NCBI RefSeq assembly: GCF_047496725.1
Contig: NC_132972.1
Location: forward strand, 6,874,001 to 6,938,000
Origin: Anoplolepis gracilipes
Taxonomy: Eukaryota > Arthropoda > Insecta > Hymenoptera > Formicidae
Direction: 5' to 3'
DNA: 64,000 bases
In this document: positions 40,803-55,600 of the stretch, one piece after another
How positions within the stretch are numbered: the first letter of the stretch is position 1
How the letters are laid out: each line of letters begins with the position of its first letter
The notes under the pieces: generated by a model
What the model was told of the DNA's origin: nothing
The model's input: the letters and a program-made list of their open reading frames with translations, nothing else
Databases searched by the model: none
Position numbers and translations under genes: made by a program

Positions 40803-43800
40803 TTATACCATATTTATATTTTTCTTGAAGTCATATACGGAATGCATCACTGACATGTCATCACGTTCTGATAACCATTGTTTGAGAAGACATTCAATTT
40901 TCTTAGCATCTATCTATAATAATGACAATAACATTGATGTAAATTAATATTTTACATACATTATATTTTTATAATATATCTTTTACAAAGAAGACAAGTA
41001 TTAAATATAGAATACCTTATCTGCATCAATATTAGCAACTTTCAAACCTTTGATCAAACCAATAATATCTATGATCCATATTTGTTCACAAATTGTAGCA
41101 AGCCATAAGTTCGGTGTCAAGCGACCTATTATATGTTCACTTTCAAAACTTAATCTGTAAAATGGTTATTAAAATATATCAACAAAGAAAAAATATAAGA
41201 TCAACAGTCTGTCAATATAAATTAAAATTCAACCTTGTAATTATTTTAGCTCTGTCAATAGTCCAAGGTACTATCGTCCTCATATTCAATTTCTCTTTCT
41301 TTTCATTTTTTGTGTTCTTCATTTTTTCAAACAACTGTAAAAGTCTGCTTTTTTTATTTCCCTCTGTGCCCATTTTATTCACTTCATTTCTTTCTTCGGT
41401 TTTCTTAATCTGCTGTTCTTTTTCTTCTTTATATGCAACATCTCTATAATAACCACGCTCATGGGATGATAGTTGTTTCCAAAATTCGGTAATTTTTCTT
41501 GCAGTTTGAGCTGCTGTTAACGTAGGATTTTCTTTTGCAACTAAATACAAAGTAATTATTAACATCATAATTTTCAATCTTGTATATATGCATTTGTTAT
41601 TCTGTTATATAGTTTTATATAACAGAAATAACTAACAATAAAGCAACATATAAAAAGAATAATAATTTGAGTGATATATATTATACATACTTTGTGATCT
41701 AACATGTTTTATAAATTTAAGATCTTTATTATCAACATGTGTTTTATCTAATTCCATTGTTCCATCTAACTTCCATTTTTCTATCTCATTAATCTGACTG
41801 TCTAAGTTACCATTGGATTGTTTCCCAATGGCAATATCAGATTGTATATCTGTACCTCCCTATTTAATATAATATCAAATGTAAGATAATTCTAACAAAA
41901 TTATAAATATACACATACATACATGTGTATAAATTAAAGAAAATTAGTGAATTTTTCAAAATTGTGAAGAATTTTACCTTGAGACCAGTGATATGTCCCT
42001 TACTCCATGTCTCTAATGAAATTTGTTTCTTTTCTTGATTCTCATTTAATTTATCTTGACTTTTATTTGCATCTGTACTACAATTTCCAAGTTCCTCTAT
42101 AAAGTCAAAATCTTCACCAAGATCTATAACAGGTAACTGACTCAAAGTTTCACATTCTTCTTCTTCCCTGTAAAATTTATATTGCTAATATTTATATAGC
42201 TACCTGAAGCTCTTGGATGCTATAAAAACCCTAATTAATACACTAACATTAAAGATCAGAAACTTTCTGAAATTTATATATATATAAATATATAAATTTA
42301 TTGTATTTTTGTATATATTATATTAATTATTTTTATTATTATTTATTATATAGATATATGTACTAACATTTTATCAAGTGAAGTTATAGTAGGAAAGGTA
42401 TCATATGAATCAGAATCACTTAAATTCGGCGGCTCTATGTGAGTTAATGCATCTCTGTATCGCTGTTGATCTTGAATTGGATTGATATTTTGTTTATGTA
42501 GAAATTTTTTATCTTCATTATTGTGCATAAGCACTGGCTTTTCTTTCACAATATTCTTTTGAATATTTTTTTCTTGAACATCTATTTTTCGTTTTTTACA
42601 TGTAGGCCATTCAGTATCGATATCTTTACTTAAATTAAGTGAATAATCTTCATAACAGATGGATGTGTCATCAGATACATTTTGTTCAACAACTTCCACA
42701 GATTTAAGTCCATAATATTTTTTTATATGCTTATCTACAGTATCAAAGACTTTATTCTACAAATATCAATTATTTTGATGTATATGATATTTTGTAAATA
42801 TCTCTATAAAGTTAAAACTTTGAAAATAATATTTATTTATTTTTATTTATTATATAATAAATTTATTATATAATATTTTATTTTTATTTATTATTATTTA
42901 ATAATGTTTTCTAAAATTTAAAGATTTATATAAATATTGCCTTATAATGGTATTTTATAAAAAAAATACATATTCTTATTTAAATTATAATATTGCTTAT
43001 AGTCTTACCTGATCTTTAAAAAGAACTGTATCTTTATTTGGTTCCAAATTGACATCAATATCCATTGGTTTCAAAAAAATGTATACAAGAAATATCACTT
43101 TTTTTTTATGTGACTCTTGTTTAAAATACTCTAATATTATATTATTTACTAGCTGTATATATAAAAAATATAACTCTTCATTATCTTATTTAATATTGTG
43201 ATTATATTTTTATAATATATAATTACTTTTTAATAATTTATAAATAAAATAAATATGTAGATAATATGTGCACATATACAAATACATTTTTGTTGTAAAA
43301 GAGAAATTTTTTATTTGAATATCTCATTTTGATATTATATAATAATGTTAATACAAATAGAACATACCTTTTCAAGACTTTTATGCTTAATAGGTCTATT
43401 ATTTACAAAAATATAGTATAAATCAGGATGAGAAACTTCTGATAGATTCTGTATTTTTTTTGAAGGTAACATTAATTGCAGAATAAACTGAAAAGTAACC
43501 AAGATGTAAATTGTGTCAATGTCATTAATTGTAGAATAAATAAAAATATCAGGTCTTTTTAAATTATTCTAAGAGTGTACTTACTTCTGTATCCTTTGGC
43601 TCAATCCATTCCATATTAGACATAATTTTTCTACCAAGTATATGATTCACAGCTTCTTTAATATTATTTAGACTTGGTTTGGTAAATACAAGATTATTGT
43701 TAATCCTAAATTGAATTCGTACATTTGGTTTACATATCCCAAAGCAATGTATTAGTGTTTCCAATAATTTAATAATTTGATTAGCTTTCCTTGTATTGGT

Positions 43801-43870
43801 GATTATTTGTCTCCTTACAGGCATTTGTTTAAATAAATTTTTCACTTGTACAGTAGTACCTATAAAATAC

Positions 43871-43903
<33 letters not shown>

Positions 43904-43905
43904 TG

Positions 43906-43938
<33 letters not shown>

Positions 43939-44470
43939 CAAAATATTATAAAACTAATATACATATTTAAAAATAATTGAGAAATTAAAAAGGTATTTTT
44001 ACCAGTACTTCTGTGACAAGATTCATGTTTTACAATTTGTCCAGTGTGATTCATTATATATAAAGTCCCAACATCATCTTCTTCTGTTTTTGTTATAACA
44101 ATAACTTCTGCTACTGCGCATAATGCATTCAATGCTTCTCCTCTAAACCCAAATGTTTGTAATGTATCTAGGAATAATAATAAAATATAAAAATTTATTT
44201 CATTGTTGATCATTTTATATATGCTTTCAAAGATAATTAAATTAATTATAGAATAAATATAGAAATAAATGTCACCTAAATCTTCAAAATTTGATATTTT
44301 AGATGTATAGGAAGGTAATGCTATATATGTTGCATCTACTTTAGATATCCCATGACCATTATCCTTCACTTCTATTAAACTTGTTCCATTATCTACCTAA
44401 AAGAGCAAAGAAAAGTTATGCGAATGACTTCCAAATCTTGTAAGAATATATGCATATATGTAAATACACA

Positions 44471-44507
<37 letters not shown>

Positions 44508-44680
44508 ATATATGGAAAAGTAAATTTAACTTTTATACATACAAGATTGATCTCAATATTGTCTGCATTAGCATCAAGCGCATTTTCTGTCAATTCTTTG
44601 ACCACTGCATATACAGAAGTTATTATCTGCGTGGTAGTAATTAGTTTTGCTGTTCTTACATCTAATGCAGAAATCGACAT
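40803..44680 (-). CDS. PMS1: DNA mismatch repair protein PMS1 (MutL homologue)
   Basis: Twelve exons: 44680-44543, 44396-44276, 44167-44003, 43859-43585, 43487-43368, 43152-43009, 42756-42368, 42167-41978, 41859-41691, 41540-41234, 41154-41016 and 40913-40803; 755 residues. The N-terminal GHKL ATPase has the N box ELTENALDAN, DNGHGI and TFGFRGEALNALC, then the transducer lobe (HPDLYYIFVNNRPIKHKSLE, KPMDIDVNLEPNKDTVLF). A poorly conserved linker leads to an HMG-box-like segment at residues ~571-615 (NPTLTAAQTARKITEFWKQL, SSHERGYYRD). That HMG box marks PMS1 rather than PMS2 or MLH1. The C-terminus lacks the DQHAxxExxxxE endonuclease motif, as in PMS1. It is expected to pair with MLH1. Head-to-head with TTI1. 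Confidence 0.94.
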
Positions 44681-46319
44681 TTTTAAATTCCGCTGTTAAT
44701 AATATTCTTATCACGTAATATTAAGAAATCTGATGGAAAAATATTAAAAATAAAATTAAATATTGCATTTTTAAGATACAGACATTGACGAATTTAAAAA
44801 ACACGCCTAAACATAGTATAACCTTAATGTGCCTTGTATACACGGTTGAGTTTGAAAATCTAACTCGTGACATAAAATAGCGTTTGATTGACCAATCAGA
44901 ATAAGGTGGAATAATGATAATATTAAAAATGTGCTTTTCGAACTCATCCAATGTATGTACGCGGCGGTCTCACTCCTCTTTTAAGTCCTGTGTCCACGAT
45001 GATAGAACCTGCCATTACTTAGATAGTAATTTGACAACATTAACTCTCCATTGTGTAAAGTTTTTTAATAAAACACAATGTAGATGAGACTAATTTTTTC
45101 TCTTAAAAAGGATGGGATATGAGGAGGTGATAGATAGAAAAATTAATTGTTTAGTTATTTTAAATAAAGCTGCTGTTATATCGCAATGAAAGCTTAAAAT
45201 TATAAGTGCAATTTTAATATATTTTTCGTGTTTAGAAGAAAGAGAGTGTATATTATACATATGGTGTTCATATTTACATATTGTAAATGTAAATATAATT
45301 AATTATTAAGAAATCTATGAAAAATTTTTATATTGTACTGAAACTGTAAGCTGTAAATAAATCATAAAATTATAATTTTAATTGAGGCATTTAATTGCAA
45401 ATTTAATTAAAATTATTGGAGAAAATGTAAAAATAAGAAAATATATTATGAAGCTTTTAAATAATTTTGAAATATTTTTATTTTTATTTAGGGTCAAGTA
45501 TTTAATAAATAATTTTAATAAATAAGAAAGCTTTAAACTAGTTCAATTAATAATTAAAATACTTGTTCGATTTAACGAATTTTGCAATTACACGCCTTAA
45601 TTAATATTGTTTCAATTCTGTTGACAAATGAAACTATATCTCGTTCTGACGATAAACTTATTAAATCCATAATAGTTTGTCGTCTTCTATTCAAGTGTGC
45701 GGTTCTCTCATACAAAAGAACCGCAGCAATATGTATTCAGTAGTCGAACGAGTTCGTAAATGTTTTAGCATAAAAAGTGAACGACAATTGACGAAACTTT
45801 AAATAGAAATGTGTCTCTGTCTCGGGCCATTTAAATCGAGCAAAATTCTTTTAATGAAAAGTCTTCAAGGAGACGACAGTATATTCGATCTACAAAATTT
45901 GTTAATGTAAAAATTAAGTAACATGGACAGTACATGGACATGAATCATTTAACCGATTGGTATATTCGTAACTGTTTTATCATCATCGAAAGTAGATATT
46001 AGAAATGGCTGTGTAGTTCTAGGCTGTAAAACGGATGTATGTGACGCTAGTGTATAATATGGAAAAAGCGTTTTATAAAAAATAGTGCCATAGCGTTTTT
46101 CAAGTTTCTCTCTTTTACTGTATAGTATAAACATATTTATCGAGGGATTTAATTAGTTCGTTACTTGAAAAATTATTAATATTATTAATTGAAAAATGTA
46201 ATTAATGCTTTATATTATGTATACTCAATAAGACGAGTATTACAATTGTAATGGATTAACATATACGGTTAAAAAAAAGTGATATATGTTACATATATTC
46301 TGAATGATTTTATCACAAA
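44681..46319. promoter_or_regulatory. Divergent PMS1/TTI1 intergenic region
   Basis: 1.64 kb between start codons. An extended CCAAT element at 44876-44910 has core GACCAATCAG (44890-44899), about 210 bp from the PMS1 ATG. A 9-bp perfect hairpin TGCGGTTCT/AGAACCGCA (45698-45725) lies mid-region. The centre (45150-45600) is AT-rich with nothing recognisable. Open frames here show no domain. Confidence 0.5.
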
Positions 46320-49058
46320 ATGGAAAAATCAGACGTACAAATTTTCCTGGAGCTGAAATCGTGTTGCGATAATCTCATGAAAGATCCGAGTAAGGAACAT
46401 GCAGATAGAATTGCGACAGTGGCTAATAACATTTCCAATGAAGTTATGCAGGATTTGTCAGAGTATTGTTTATTACCCATTATCATTTCTCTACGAAACA
46501 ACAGCTTGAGGTAATGAATTTGTAATTTATTATAATTATTTATCTTTATAATTATATATGTGTTATAATATAGATTCTAATCTATAATTTTATATATATT
46601 TTTATCTTTTATACATAGTGTGAATATAAAAGAGCATATGGTGAAGACTATGAGAATTATAATACAGAAGACTAGAATTACAAGAATAAAACACTTTTAT
46701 GAGATCTATGATTCTTTGTTACTTCAAATTTTTGACAAAAGTCAGCCAAGTCATGGTATGTATATTATATAGATTATCAATATATATCAATAATTATTTA
46801 AATTTAATTATTTTGAATTTTTACAGTAATTATGTTTCATGAAGAACTTAAGGAAGCAGTAGCTTTATGTATCAAAGATCTTATTCACCAATGCTTTACT
46901 GATGTTATTGAGTTGCTTTATACTAAAGAGAATATATTGAAACTTGGTCAAGGAATATTATTATGCTTAACAATTGCAAGAACTGAAAAGTCGCCTGTCG
47001 TAAAGTGAATATTTAAAAAAAACATTATATAGATAACATTTATATTTACTCTCAATATAATACTACTTTTATAAAAATATATTTGCATTTCTTTTATAAA
47101 CTCATATATTAAATATAATTGAAACCAATGTATCTATTATTAGACTAGCAGCAATAGATGCAGTAATGATTCTGTGTCATATAGATGACAAAATAGACAA
47201 ATCTGATATCATTATGCAAGAACAAGTAGCAGATATCATTATGGCATTTTTACCTGGTATTGTTAGTGGATTACAAGAAATAGCAATGGGCAGTGAGGTT
47301 CAAAATCATAAAGTTACAATGGTAATACACATAATATTTTTACATGCTATCTATAAGTATCTTTACATACTTTACTGTTATATGTATAATTATCTTTAAG
47401 GAACAAATTGTTTGAATGACAGACATTAATCTGTATATTAATTGAATTATAGATGGCAATTAGAGCATGGGGAAGAGTTATATCTCTTGTAATGCATGAT
47501 AAAGAGGAAGAAGACATTGCATTATCTATAGAAACACTTATGAAAAAAGACTGCAATGCATTGCACACTCCGGCATATAGTGGCAAATGTGATATAAAAC
47601 ATAATCTAAAGGGAGCTACAAGAAATAAGGAATGGTTTGAAGCTGCAGCAATTAAGCTTAATGCTTGTATACAGCTTGTGGATAAAATTAGGAGTCATTC
47701 ACATTATAAAGTTAGGAGAGAACTAGTAGAAAGTATCAATCTTATACTCGAAAATTGTTCCAGGTAAAACATTTTTGTTCTTTTTTTTTACATCTTTAGT
47801 AATATATTTAGTAATATTGTATTTATTATATATATATTATATATATTACTATGTATTTACTATATATATATATATATATTTAAATAAATAAATTTTAATA
47901 TTTTATATAGAAATTTATATTATATATTTATATTATATTATTATATAGAAATTTATATATTATATATTTATAATATTTTATATAGAAATATGAAACCAAA
48001 TATTATGGCATTAACGGAGTATTTGATTTCCTTGTCCGAAGATGAGTCCATAGAAGTTAGCGAAAAAGCACACAATGTACTATACAGTTTAAGTGAAAAG
48101 TACATGCAAAATCACAATATGAGATCACTAATTGATTCATTGGAAGATAAGTTTTATGGTTTACTTACAAGATTGCCAACATTTATCAGACGATCAGGTA
48201 AGATTTTTTTCTTTGTTATATAATAATTCTTGAACATAAATAAATAATTTAAACATATTAAAACAAAACGTATATTTATATGTTTCAGATGAAAATGAAC
48301 AATTAGCATCTTTGAATCAATTTGCTGGCTATCTAAAACTGTTTGGAAAACAAAGATTGCCTCATATTATGAGATCACAAGCTCACATACGAAGATTGCT
48401 TTTAGCTCTTGTATACATTATGACATTAGATTGCAATGATGTATCTCCTTTACTAACAGCAAATATGAAAGATTTAGACGATCCCGCGTATTTTTACGGC
48501 TCGGATTCTTGGAAACAATTTAAATTTATCAAGAACAGTTTATGTAGAGAGAAACTTGTCACAATATGCAAGCTGCTTGGAGAATTAGGAGATTTTAGAA
48601 TATTAGTCGATACTATTCTTGAGCTTATGTCAGATGCACCACAACACAGAAAAGAATTGACTTTACTACTTAACTGGATCTTAGGTGATACATACAATAT
48701 AATATATTTGAAAGATAAAATGAAATATTAAAATCAGCTTTTATAAAGTTTTAACTTTCATTTTTTCAGTTCCTGTTAAAGATCCATCTATGTTCCATTT
48801 ATATAAGGAAATTGTAGATTTTTATACCATGCGGGAAGTATGGTACTTGCCTATAGAAGTATCTGAAGATACTCCTTTGGTACAGGCACAGAGTAATATA
48901 GTACAATGTTGTCTTTTGATGGAAGGATTAGGCTATATAGCACAAAATTTACAATGTGACTATGACAGATACTGTTTGAAAACTTTGTATATAATTATTG
49001 AAAGAGCAGGTATGTGTGCATGAGAGAAAGCTTAAATTTTTTCTTTATACATATAAAT

Positions 49059-49108
<50 letters not shown>

Positions 49109-50795
49109 ATGTATGTATGTATGTATATGGATTTTAGGTAGTGGAAATAGTTTGATCAGTTATATCGGAATACGTACTCTCGAAAGTGTTGCGGAGACGC
49201 AACAACATAAATCGATCGGCGATCTGTTACGTGCTAATGTAGATTATTTTTCTTATCACATTTTAATGAAATTACGTCAAGTGACTCGTAATCCTGGCGT
49301 ACTAAATGTTATTGAAGTTGTTATGAAATATAGCAGATTAGACTTCTTACCACATTTAAAGGGAATTGTAGAAGATGTACTCAAACAATTAAGTATGCCT
49401 TATCATCAAAAAAATACTTATTCTTTCTTAAAAATATTTCATACGTTTATCACGTGTGTAAAAACGTTAATAAGCTCGGAGGATGCAAAAGGAACAATAA
49501 AAAAAGAAGACACACGAGCTATAAATAATCCTTCGGAGACAATTATTCTTTCTTTATTGGAATATTATAATGCAAAGAAAATGGATGAAAAAATCGAAGA
49601 GAATAATGAAGAGATAGAATCAAATTCAGATGTATCAAATTTTGAAGAATTAACAGAGGAAAAAAATGAAGATTACTCTGATTCGAATGTAGAAGGTATA
49701 ATAAGAGAATTTATGTATCTGTATGTTTTATAAATATTATGTAAATGTATATATTGTTTATTTTATAAATTCTAGATGAAAAAGACAAAAAGTTACCAAC
49801 CCATATAAAGATAATTGTAGAAATTATGAAAAGCTGTTTACACTTTCTACCTTTGAAGGATGTACAAAAATCTTTAATAGCAATGCAAACGCTTCAAGAA
49901 GGTCTACCAATATTAGTCGAATGGGAGAATGAGTTATTACCTCTTGTGCACCAACTGTGGCATCCGCTAATCGACAGATTTAATGATAAAAACGTGCTTG
50001 TAATTAATCGTTCGTGGCAACTCTTACATGTACTCGCCGATATATCGAATGATTTTATCAGAAATAGAACTCTACGGTAAAATATTTTTTTATGTATTTC
50101 GCAAAATACATAATATAGTATAAAAACAGTTAATACACAAGTAATGGTGACATGAAATTGATTTTTCACATGCAGACAAGTACTGCCATGCGTATTTAAA
50201 TTCCTGGCCGAATCTTCCACAGAAAGCATTGATAAAAGCTCCGCAAATATTTACAAATTTACACAAACCTACAAGTTACAACACGAATTATTATCTACAT
50301 TGGGATTAATCGCTCGGCTTTTGAAACTTCGTGAGCGAGAATTATGGCAAATATTAAGTAATACACAATCGTATCTTAGTGCACAACAACATCCTATGTT
50401 ACAGGTAATATTGAGAAAGAAGCAAACTCTTGCATATGTTATAAATGTCTTTGATTATTTATTTCCTCATTAATAGGCGTGCTGTGTAAAATTGTATAAA
50501 GATATTGCCGATTATAATGGAGATATTACATGTTTGAAATGTCTCAGTATCTGGAATTCAAAAATTGCACAAGTAATACCTGATGCAAAACTTGACATAA
50601 ATAATCTACTGGTACGTTAGCATTTAATTATTAAAATGCGATATCTATAAGTAAAAATCTTATGTAATGTATAATGTTACTTTCCAGGATTTAGATATTG
50701 ATCGATCAAACGAATATTATAAAAACATACACGAAATTATTATATATATATATATATATACATCCAAAAAAGGATATCCATTATTAAATAAATGA
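46320..50795 (+). CDS. TTI1: TELO2-interacting protein 1
   Basis: Thirteen exons: 46320-46510, 46619-46755, 46827-47004, 47144-47321, 47453-47763, 47986-48197, 48289-48684, 48770-49009, 49138-49695, 49776-50076, 50176-50404, 50477-50611 and 50688-50795; 1057 residues, near the human length. The protein is helical HEAT-repeat throughout (ADIIMAFLPGIVSGLQEIAM, LPLVHQLWHPLIDRF) with an acidic low-complexity insert in exon 9 (around IEENNEEIESNSD). Family landmarks are KPNIMALTEYLISLSED and the HQLWHPLIDRF block. With TELO2 and TTI2 it forms the TTT co-chaperone that matures PIKK kinases (mTOR, ATM, ATR). The last exon is odd: it translates an (AT)n run as IYIYIYT before ending in LLNK. Confidence 0.93.
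47764..47985. repeat. AT-rich tandem repeat in TTI1 intron 5
   Basis: Several imperfect copies of a TTTATATAGAAATTTATAT-like unit plus (AT)n tracts fill nearly the whole intron, up to and including its acceptor ATATAG. Confidence 0.7.
49062..49125. repeat. Compound (AT)n(GT)n(GTAT)n microsatellite in TTI1 intron 8
   Basis: AT units pass into GT, then GTAT units, ending 12 bases before the exon 9 acceptor. The upstream exon frame stays open through part of it, which is why a spurious longer frame appears here. Confidence 0.9.
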
Positions 50796-52698
50796 ATATA
50801 TTAAAAATCTAAGATATACATATTATTTCAAAAGAACCATAATAGAGCCCTTAAAAATGATACAAATGTATAACATAATAAATAGTAGACCAAAACTCTT
50901 CAAGGCAACAATGCGCCATTTAGTTGCAAAACGCCTTTATTCATTATAGAAGCATTAAAATAGTATAAAAAATAAAGATTATTAGAATTGTTGAAATATA
51001 TATACATGGACGAATATTTATATAGATTCATAACATCAAAAAATAGTGAAAAAATTTTGACACAACATTTTTTTATTTATATATAATTCTAACAGATTTT
51101 ATAATTATATTTTTTCCACATTTTACAATAATTTGTGTATATTTAATTATACTCCTTTTCGTATCTACAAAGTGATATATTACTTTATAAAACAAAGATG
51201 TATTATAGTGATGTATAATATATATATATATATATATATATACAGAGAGAGAGAGATACGCTTGATGATATTTACATATTATCTCTTCTGATTTTCTTTT
51301 AATTTTAATATGTATATGACAGCGAATATATCATAGACTTATATGAATATGTCTATGAAATATATACTGCATTCTTGAAATATCTCAATTTATATTAATC
51401 TTAATAGTTAAATTTAATTCTTTTTTTTTTTTTAAGAGTAAATCGTTTTTGTTTTCTGAAACTACGAAAAGTAGAAATGAATATACTAGACTTAAATTAA
51501 AAGTTATTTAAATTCTATAACTTAAAAGAAAAATTAGAGTTTTTGGGATGTTTTAAACATAGTTGAGGAATTGCGCAGCTACTATTCTGAAGAAAAATGC
51601 AAATAATTAAGACTTTTTTTCAACAACCGTTTTTTTTCGTTCTTTCTAGAATATCATTTAATTTTCTAAAGTTTCAAAGAGATAATATACAGTTCTATGA
51701 TAATTAATAAATTCAAAGATACTAAATTTTTCATCAAACTAAAGACTAAAGAAACATTTCTACAATCAAGAATTCTTTTATAAGAATTATAAGCATCACA
51801 TTGCTTTACATGATTACATTTCTTGCAAGTATTATAAATGATATTCTCTTAAAGAAATTTATCTGTTTGTAAAATTGAGCTTATACTTTGCAAGAAATTT
51901 CAAATATACAAGTGTATATAAAGTGCGTAAACTCTTTACATACAATGTTACAAAAATTATCAATTACAGGTACATACACAGAGACAAATGCAAAATATAC
52001 TGTTCTTCTAAATTACATTTCACAATTGTATATCTGAAATCATATAAACGATTTATTGTAAATTAGATTATATTATTTAATAACCTAGTCATATATTTTT
52101 TTCTTGTATATTAAATAAATATTTTTCTATATACCTATATTTCTCGGCGCATTGTTTAGTATACATTCATATACATTAATATTTCAATATTTTCACTGTG
52201 AAATGCACATTATGATCGTAATTTTATTTGCATTCATAAACTATCGATTTCTGCTTTGATTTAATCAAAGATATATAAATATTTTAAAAGAAATTTCGTA
52301 CCTTTTACAAAATTGCTGTACAATTAATAAAACAGCAATTAAAGACCTTGAATACATTATCACTTATTTATATGTAGTTTAATAATCGATAATTACATGG
52401 TCCATTCTCATATGCTGATTAGTATAGTTTGAAAGAATTAAAAGATTTTATGCATATTTGCATTTTCTGTATTATAAAAAAAAAAGATAAAATATATATT
52501 CTATGTTTTTTATCATTTAGGATTTAAAATTCAGACATTTTTAAATAAGAGATAATAAAGTATTAGAGCGTTTATTACATTAGTTCTTTAAAATTAGCTA
52601 TTTATAAAACAGTATATTTTACAAGTTATTTTTAGCAAAAATTCTTGCCTATAGTGAATAGATTCATAAATATTACACGAGTCTAGAAAAGCCAGGCA
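50796..52698. other. Convergent TTI1/EMC1 3' region
   Basis: 1.9 kb between facing stop codons, uniformly AT-rich, with a short (AT)n-(GA)n tract near 51220-51257. Presumed 3' untranslated regions of both genes plus spacer. The open frame at 51875-52066 has no recognisable feature. Confidence 0.55.
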
Positions 52699-55600
52699 TC
52701 ATTTCCACGCTTGTTTCTGAGCTTTTTGGGATGCTAATTTTTTGGTGATATACGATGAGATCAACAACGCCGCGAGTACTATCACAATAAGATAATAGTC
52801 AAAGTCCTCCTTTAGGACGTCGAATGTTTTAGATGGTGCTACTCTTGTGTAAAACAGGTCTGCAAGAAACAACGTTTATTTCATTCATATAAGAAGCCAA
52901 ACTTATATATATACATAATATTCTTATCAATACTTTAAAATTGTGCGATCTAACATCGATATTATACTCACCAAGACCATGTACAAAAACTAAACAAGTA
53001 CTTTCAAGGCCACTGGGACTAGTATGAATACCCATAACCCTAGAAACACTTTGATTATAATTAATAATAGCATCCATATGGATTGGAATTTCGGGCATAT
53101 ACGGTATTACTCCTTCTTCTCGCATTTCAGGATTAGTAGGTCGTCGTGGATCCACCATCATCCACGGCAACTCTAATATTCCACCATTAGCTAAAGCAAC
53201 TGGTGAAAATATATGAAGATAATATCATTAAGTGTTCATTTGTCTTCTCTTAATATTTAGTATCTCAACATATTTAGATAATTAGAATTGCATTTTTCTT
53301 TTAGTTATCATTCTCAATCCAAACTAAAAACGTACCTATTATATGTTTGCTAGTAATACCCTTTTCAGTAATTGTTTCCTGCATATATTCTATAGATGCA
53401 GGAAAAATAAAAGCTTGTCTTTCTACAATTGGCAATTTTGTTGTTGCTAAAGAAGAAAATACTGAAACACCCAACTAATTGTTATAGATGTTCGAAATAA
53501 TAATAGAAATATATCTGTACTTTGAAAGAAAAAAGCTAATATCCAAAATTCAATAATTTTCTCATAAAAGATCCTTAGTTATATTAGAAATCTTGATTGG
53601 GAGAAAAAAAAATTTGTTTATCTCTATATTCTCTTTTATAAATGGATTTTCTAAGATATAAATGGTACTAAAAACTTAATGACTTTTTTGTTATGTCTCA
53701 AAATAAAAGTGGCTAATAACTAGATAAGTCAATGGATATTAATCCTTTTTTTCTTAAGGCGTACAGATATGTGAATTAAAATAATTAATTTTAGTTTTCA
53801 CCTGTGGTGTTACTTTGTATTTTTCCTTCATAGAGTTCTAATGTAGCAATCTCTGTTCTACGTCCTTTCTCGTTAAAATAACCATATACCAACCAATTTT
53901 CCGAGTGTACAATATGGATTGGACCGCGTACTCTCTTGTGCGTGATGGAGAATATCATAGTTCCGGATACTACATCCAGTAGATATAAATTAAGCGTATC
54001 TGTATAAAATAAAATTATTAAAAATATTTTTTTTTTTCTTTAAGAAATAATGTCAATTGAGTATTACATGATAAACGATGCACTTACTTTTATGGGCATG
54101 TCCGATACCTTCTGTCACCACAGCCACTAAATTAGGATTAATATACTTATATAATACCGATCTGTCACTCAAGACCCTCCCTTGGGAATGCACACGTTCT
54201 ATCGGATTTTTGGCAACAACTTGCGTTATTCTTTGATTTCTTGGTGATAGTAACAACTCCCACACTTTGTGAGCGATTAGTTCCTGCAACAGTCATTAAA
54301 ATAATTAATTGTTACATTGATGTTTAGCAATACACTAAGTATGGATAAGATATCTATATATTACGAACCTGAGTTGTACTGTATGAAAGAGAGAAACCGG
54401 ACAGTATTCCTGTCGTTTGATCAGCAGTAAAGAGATATGTACTCTTGCCGAGTGAAGCTGCAACTGCGATAGCAGTGTCGGGATAAACGTGAACTTTATC
54501 CCGTGCATCAAGAATGAGAATACCGCGTAAGAAGTCATCGGTCGTTACGTGCAACAGCATAGATTGCTTAATTTTGTACCCAAGTTTTACTAATCCGTCC
54601 AACGGCTGTCCGGTAATCGGATTAAATGTATATGCAACACCTTCTCCAGTTTCCTACCACAAACAAAAAAAATATATTAGATCTGAGATGAATAGAAGCA
54701 TGTGTTGTACGCTTATTACTGAATACATACTATTATCATTAAATGTATAATACATGAATATACACATCGTACCTTGTCTTCTGCTAATAAAGCACATTGA
54801 GGTGGATGAGGAAAGTGTCTGCTACCTCTTTGTACATATAAGATCATTGTATTAGACAGTTTTGTAAAACCACGAATGTTAGGTAGCCTGAGTTGCCAGA
54901 TAATTTCACCTTTTCTGCTTTCAATACCATACAACTACAAATGATAAGCTTAATGTAATAATTTCCAATGTATAAGACGTGGCAATTGATTTGCTTACAG
55001 ATTCATACCTTGCCAGCGGACGTAACGGCTACTATCATTTTATGCAGGCCGAACTTATCTCGTACCAAATCGATACGTTGATTGGATTGTTGAGGTCCTA
55101 AATCTAGTATCGTTTGAAAGAATGCTCTGGCTTGATTAATTTGTGAAGTAATCCTTCGTAGAAACATACTTAGCACATCCCCTGTTTAAGAACAATATAA
55201 GATATAATTAGAAAATATATATCTTCGAATAATTGTATACCATTACTAAAACCCATAGGTTGGATGATTTAGCTAGTAGAAAGATTTAAAAAGTTAGACA
55301 AGAGAAACAATAGCAAACAGCTACAATTATTAAGTCTTTGTATCCAATTATAAAAACCTAATAACTACATAGGCGACAACTTTGAAATTCGCAAAAAGCC
55401 CTTTACTCATCTTAGCATAGCTGGTTATCATATTTAAGATAAAAATTCTAAAAAATACGGATGTTTCAACAAAATATTCTTTAATCATTTTAGAATAATG
55501 TTTTTTTTCCTTTTTTTAAAAGAAAATGTTAAGATTATCAGTTTTTTGCAAGTCCTTAATTTTTTCCAGCACACGTTTTTGTAACTAATAAAATTTAAAA

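Noticed and set aside
45698..45725. TGCGGTTCT/AGAACCGCA hairpin as part of a tRNA
   Set aside because: No acceptor, D or anticodon arms and no A/B boxes around it.
49014..49137. Continuous frame joining a microsatellite to TTI1 exon 9
   Set aside because: The exon 8 donor at 49009/49010 and acceptor at 49136/49137 are clear and keep frame; the microsatellite peptide is intronic.
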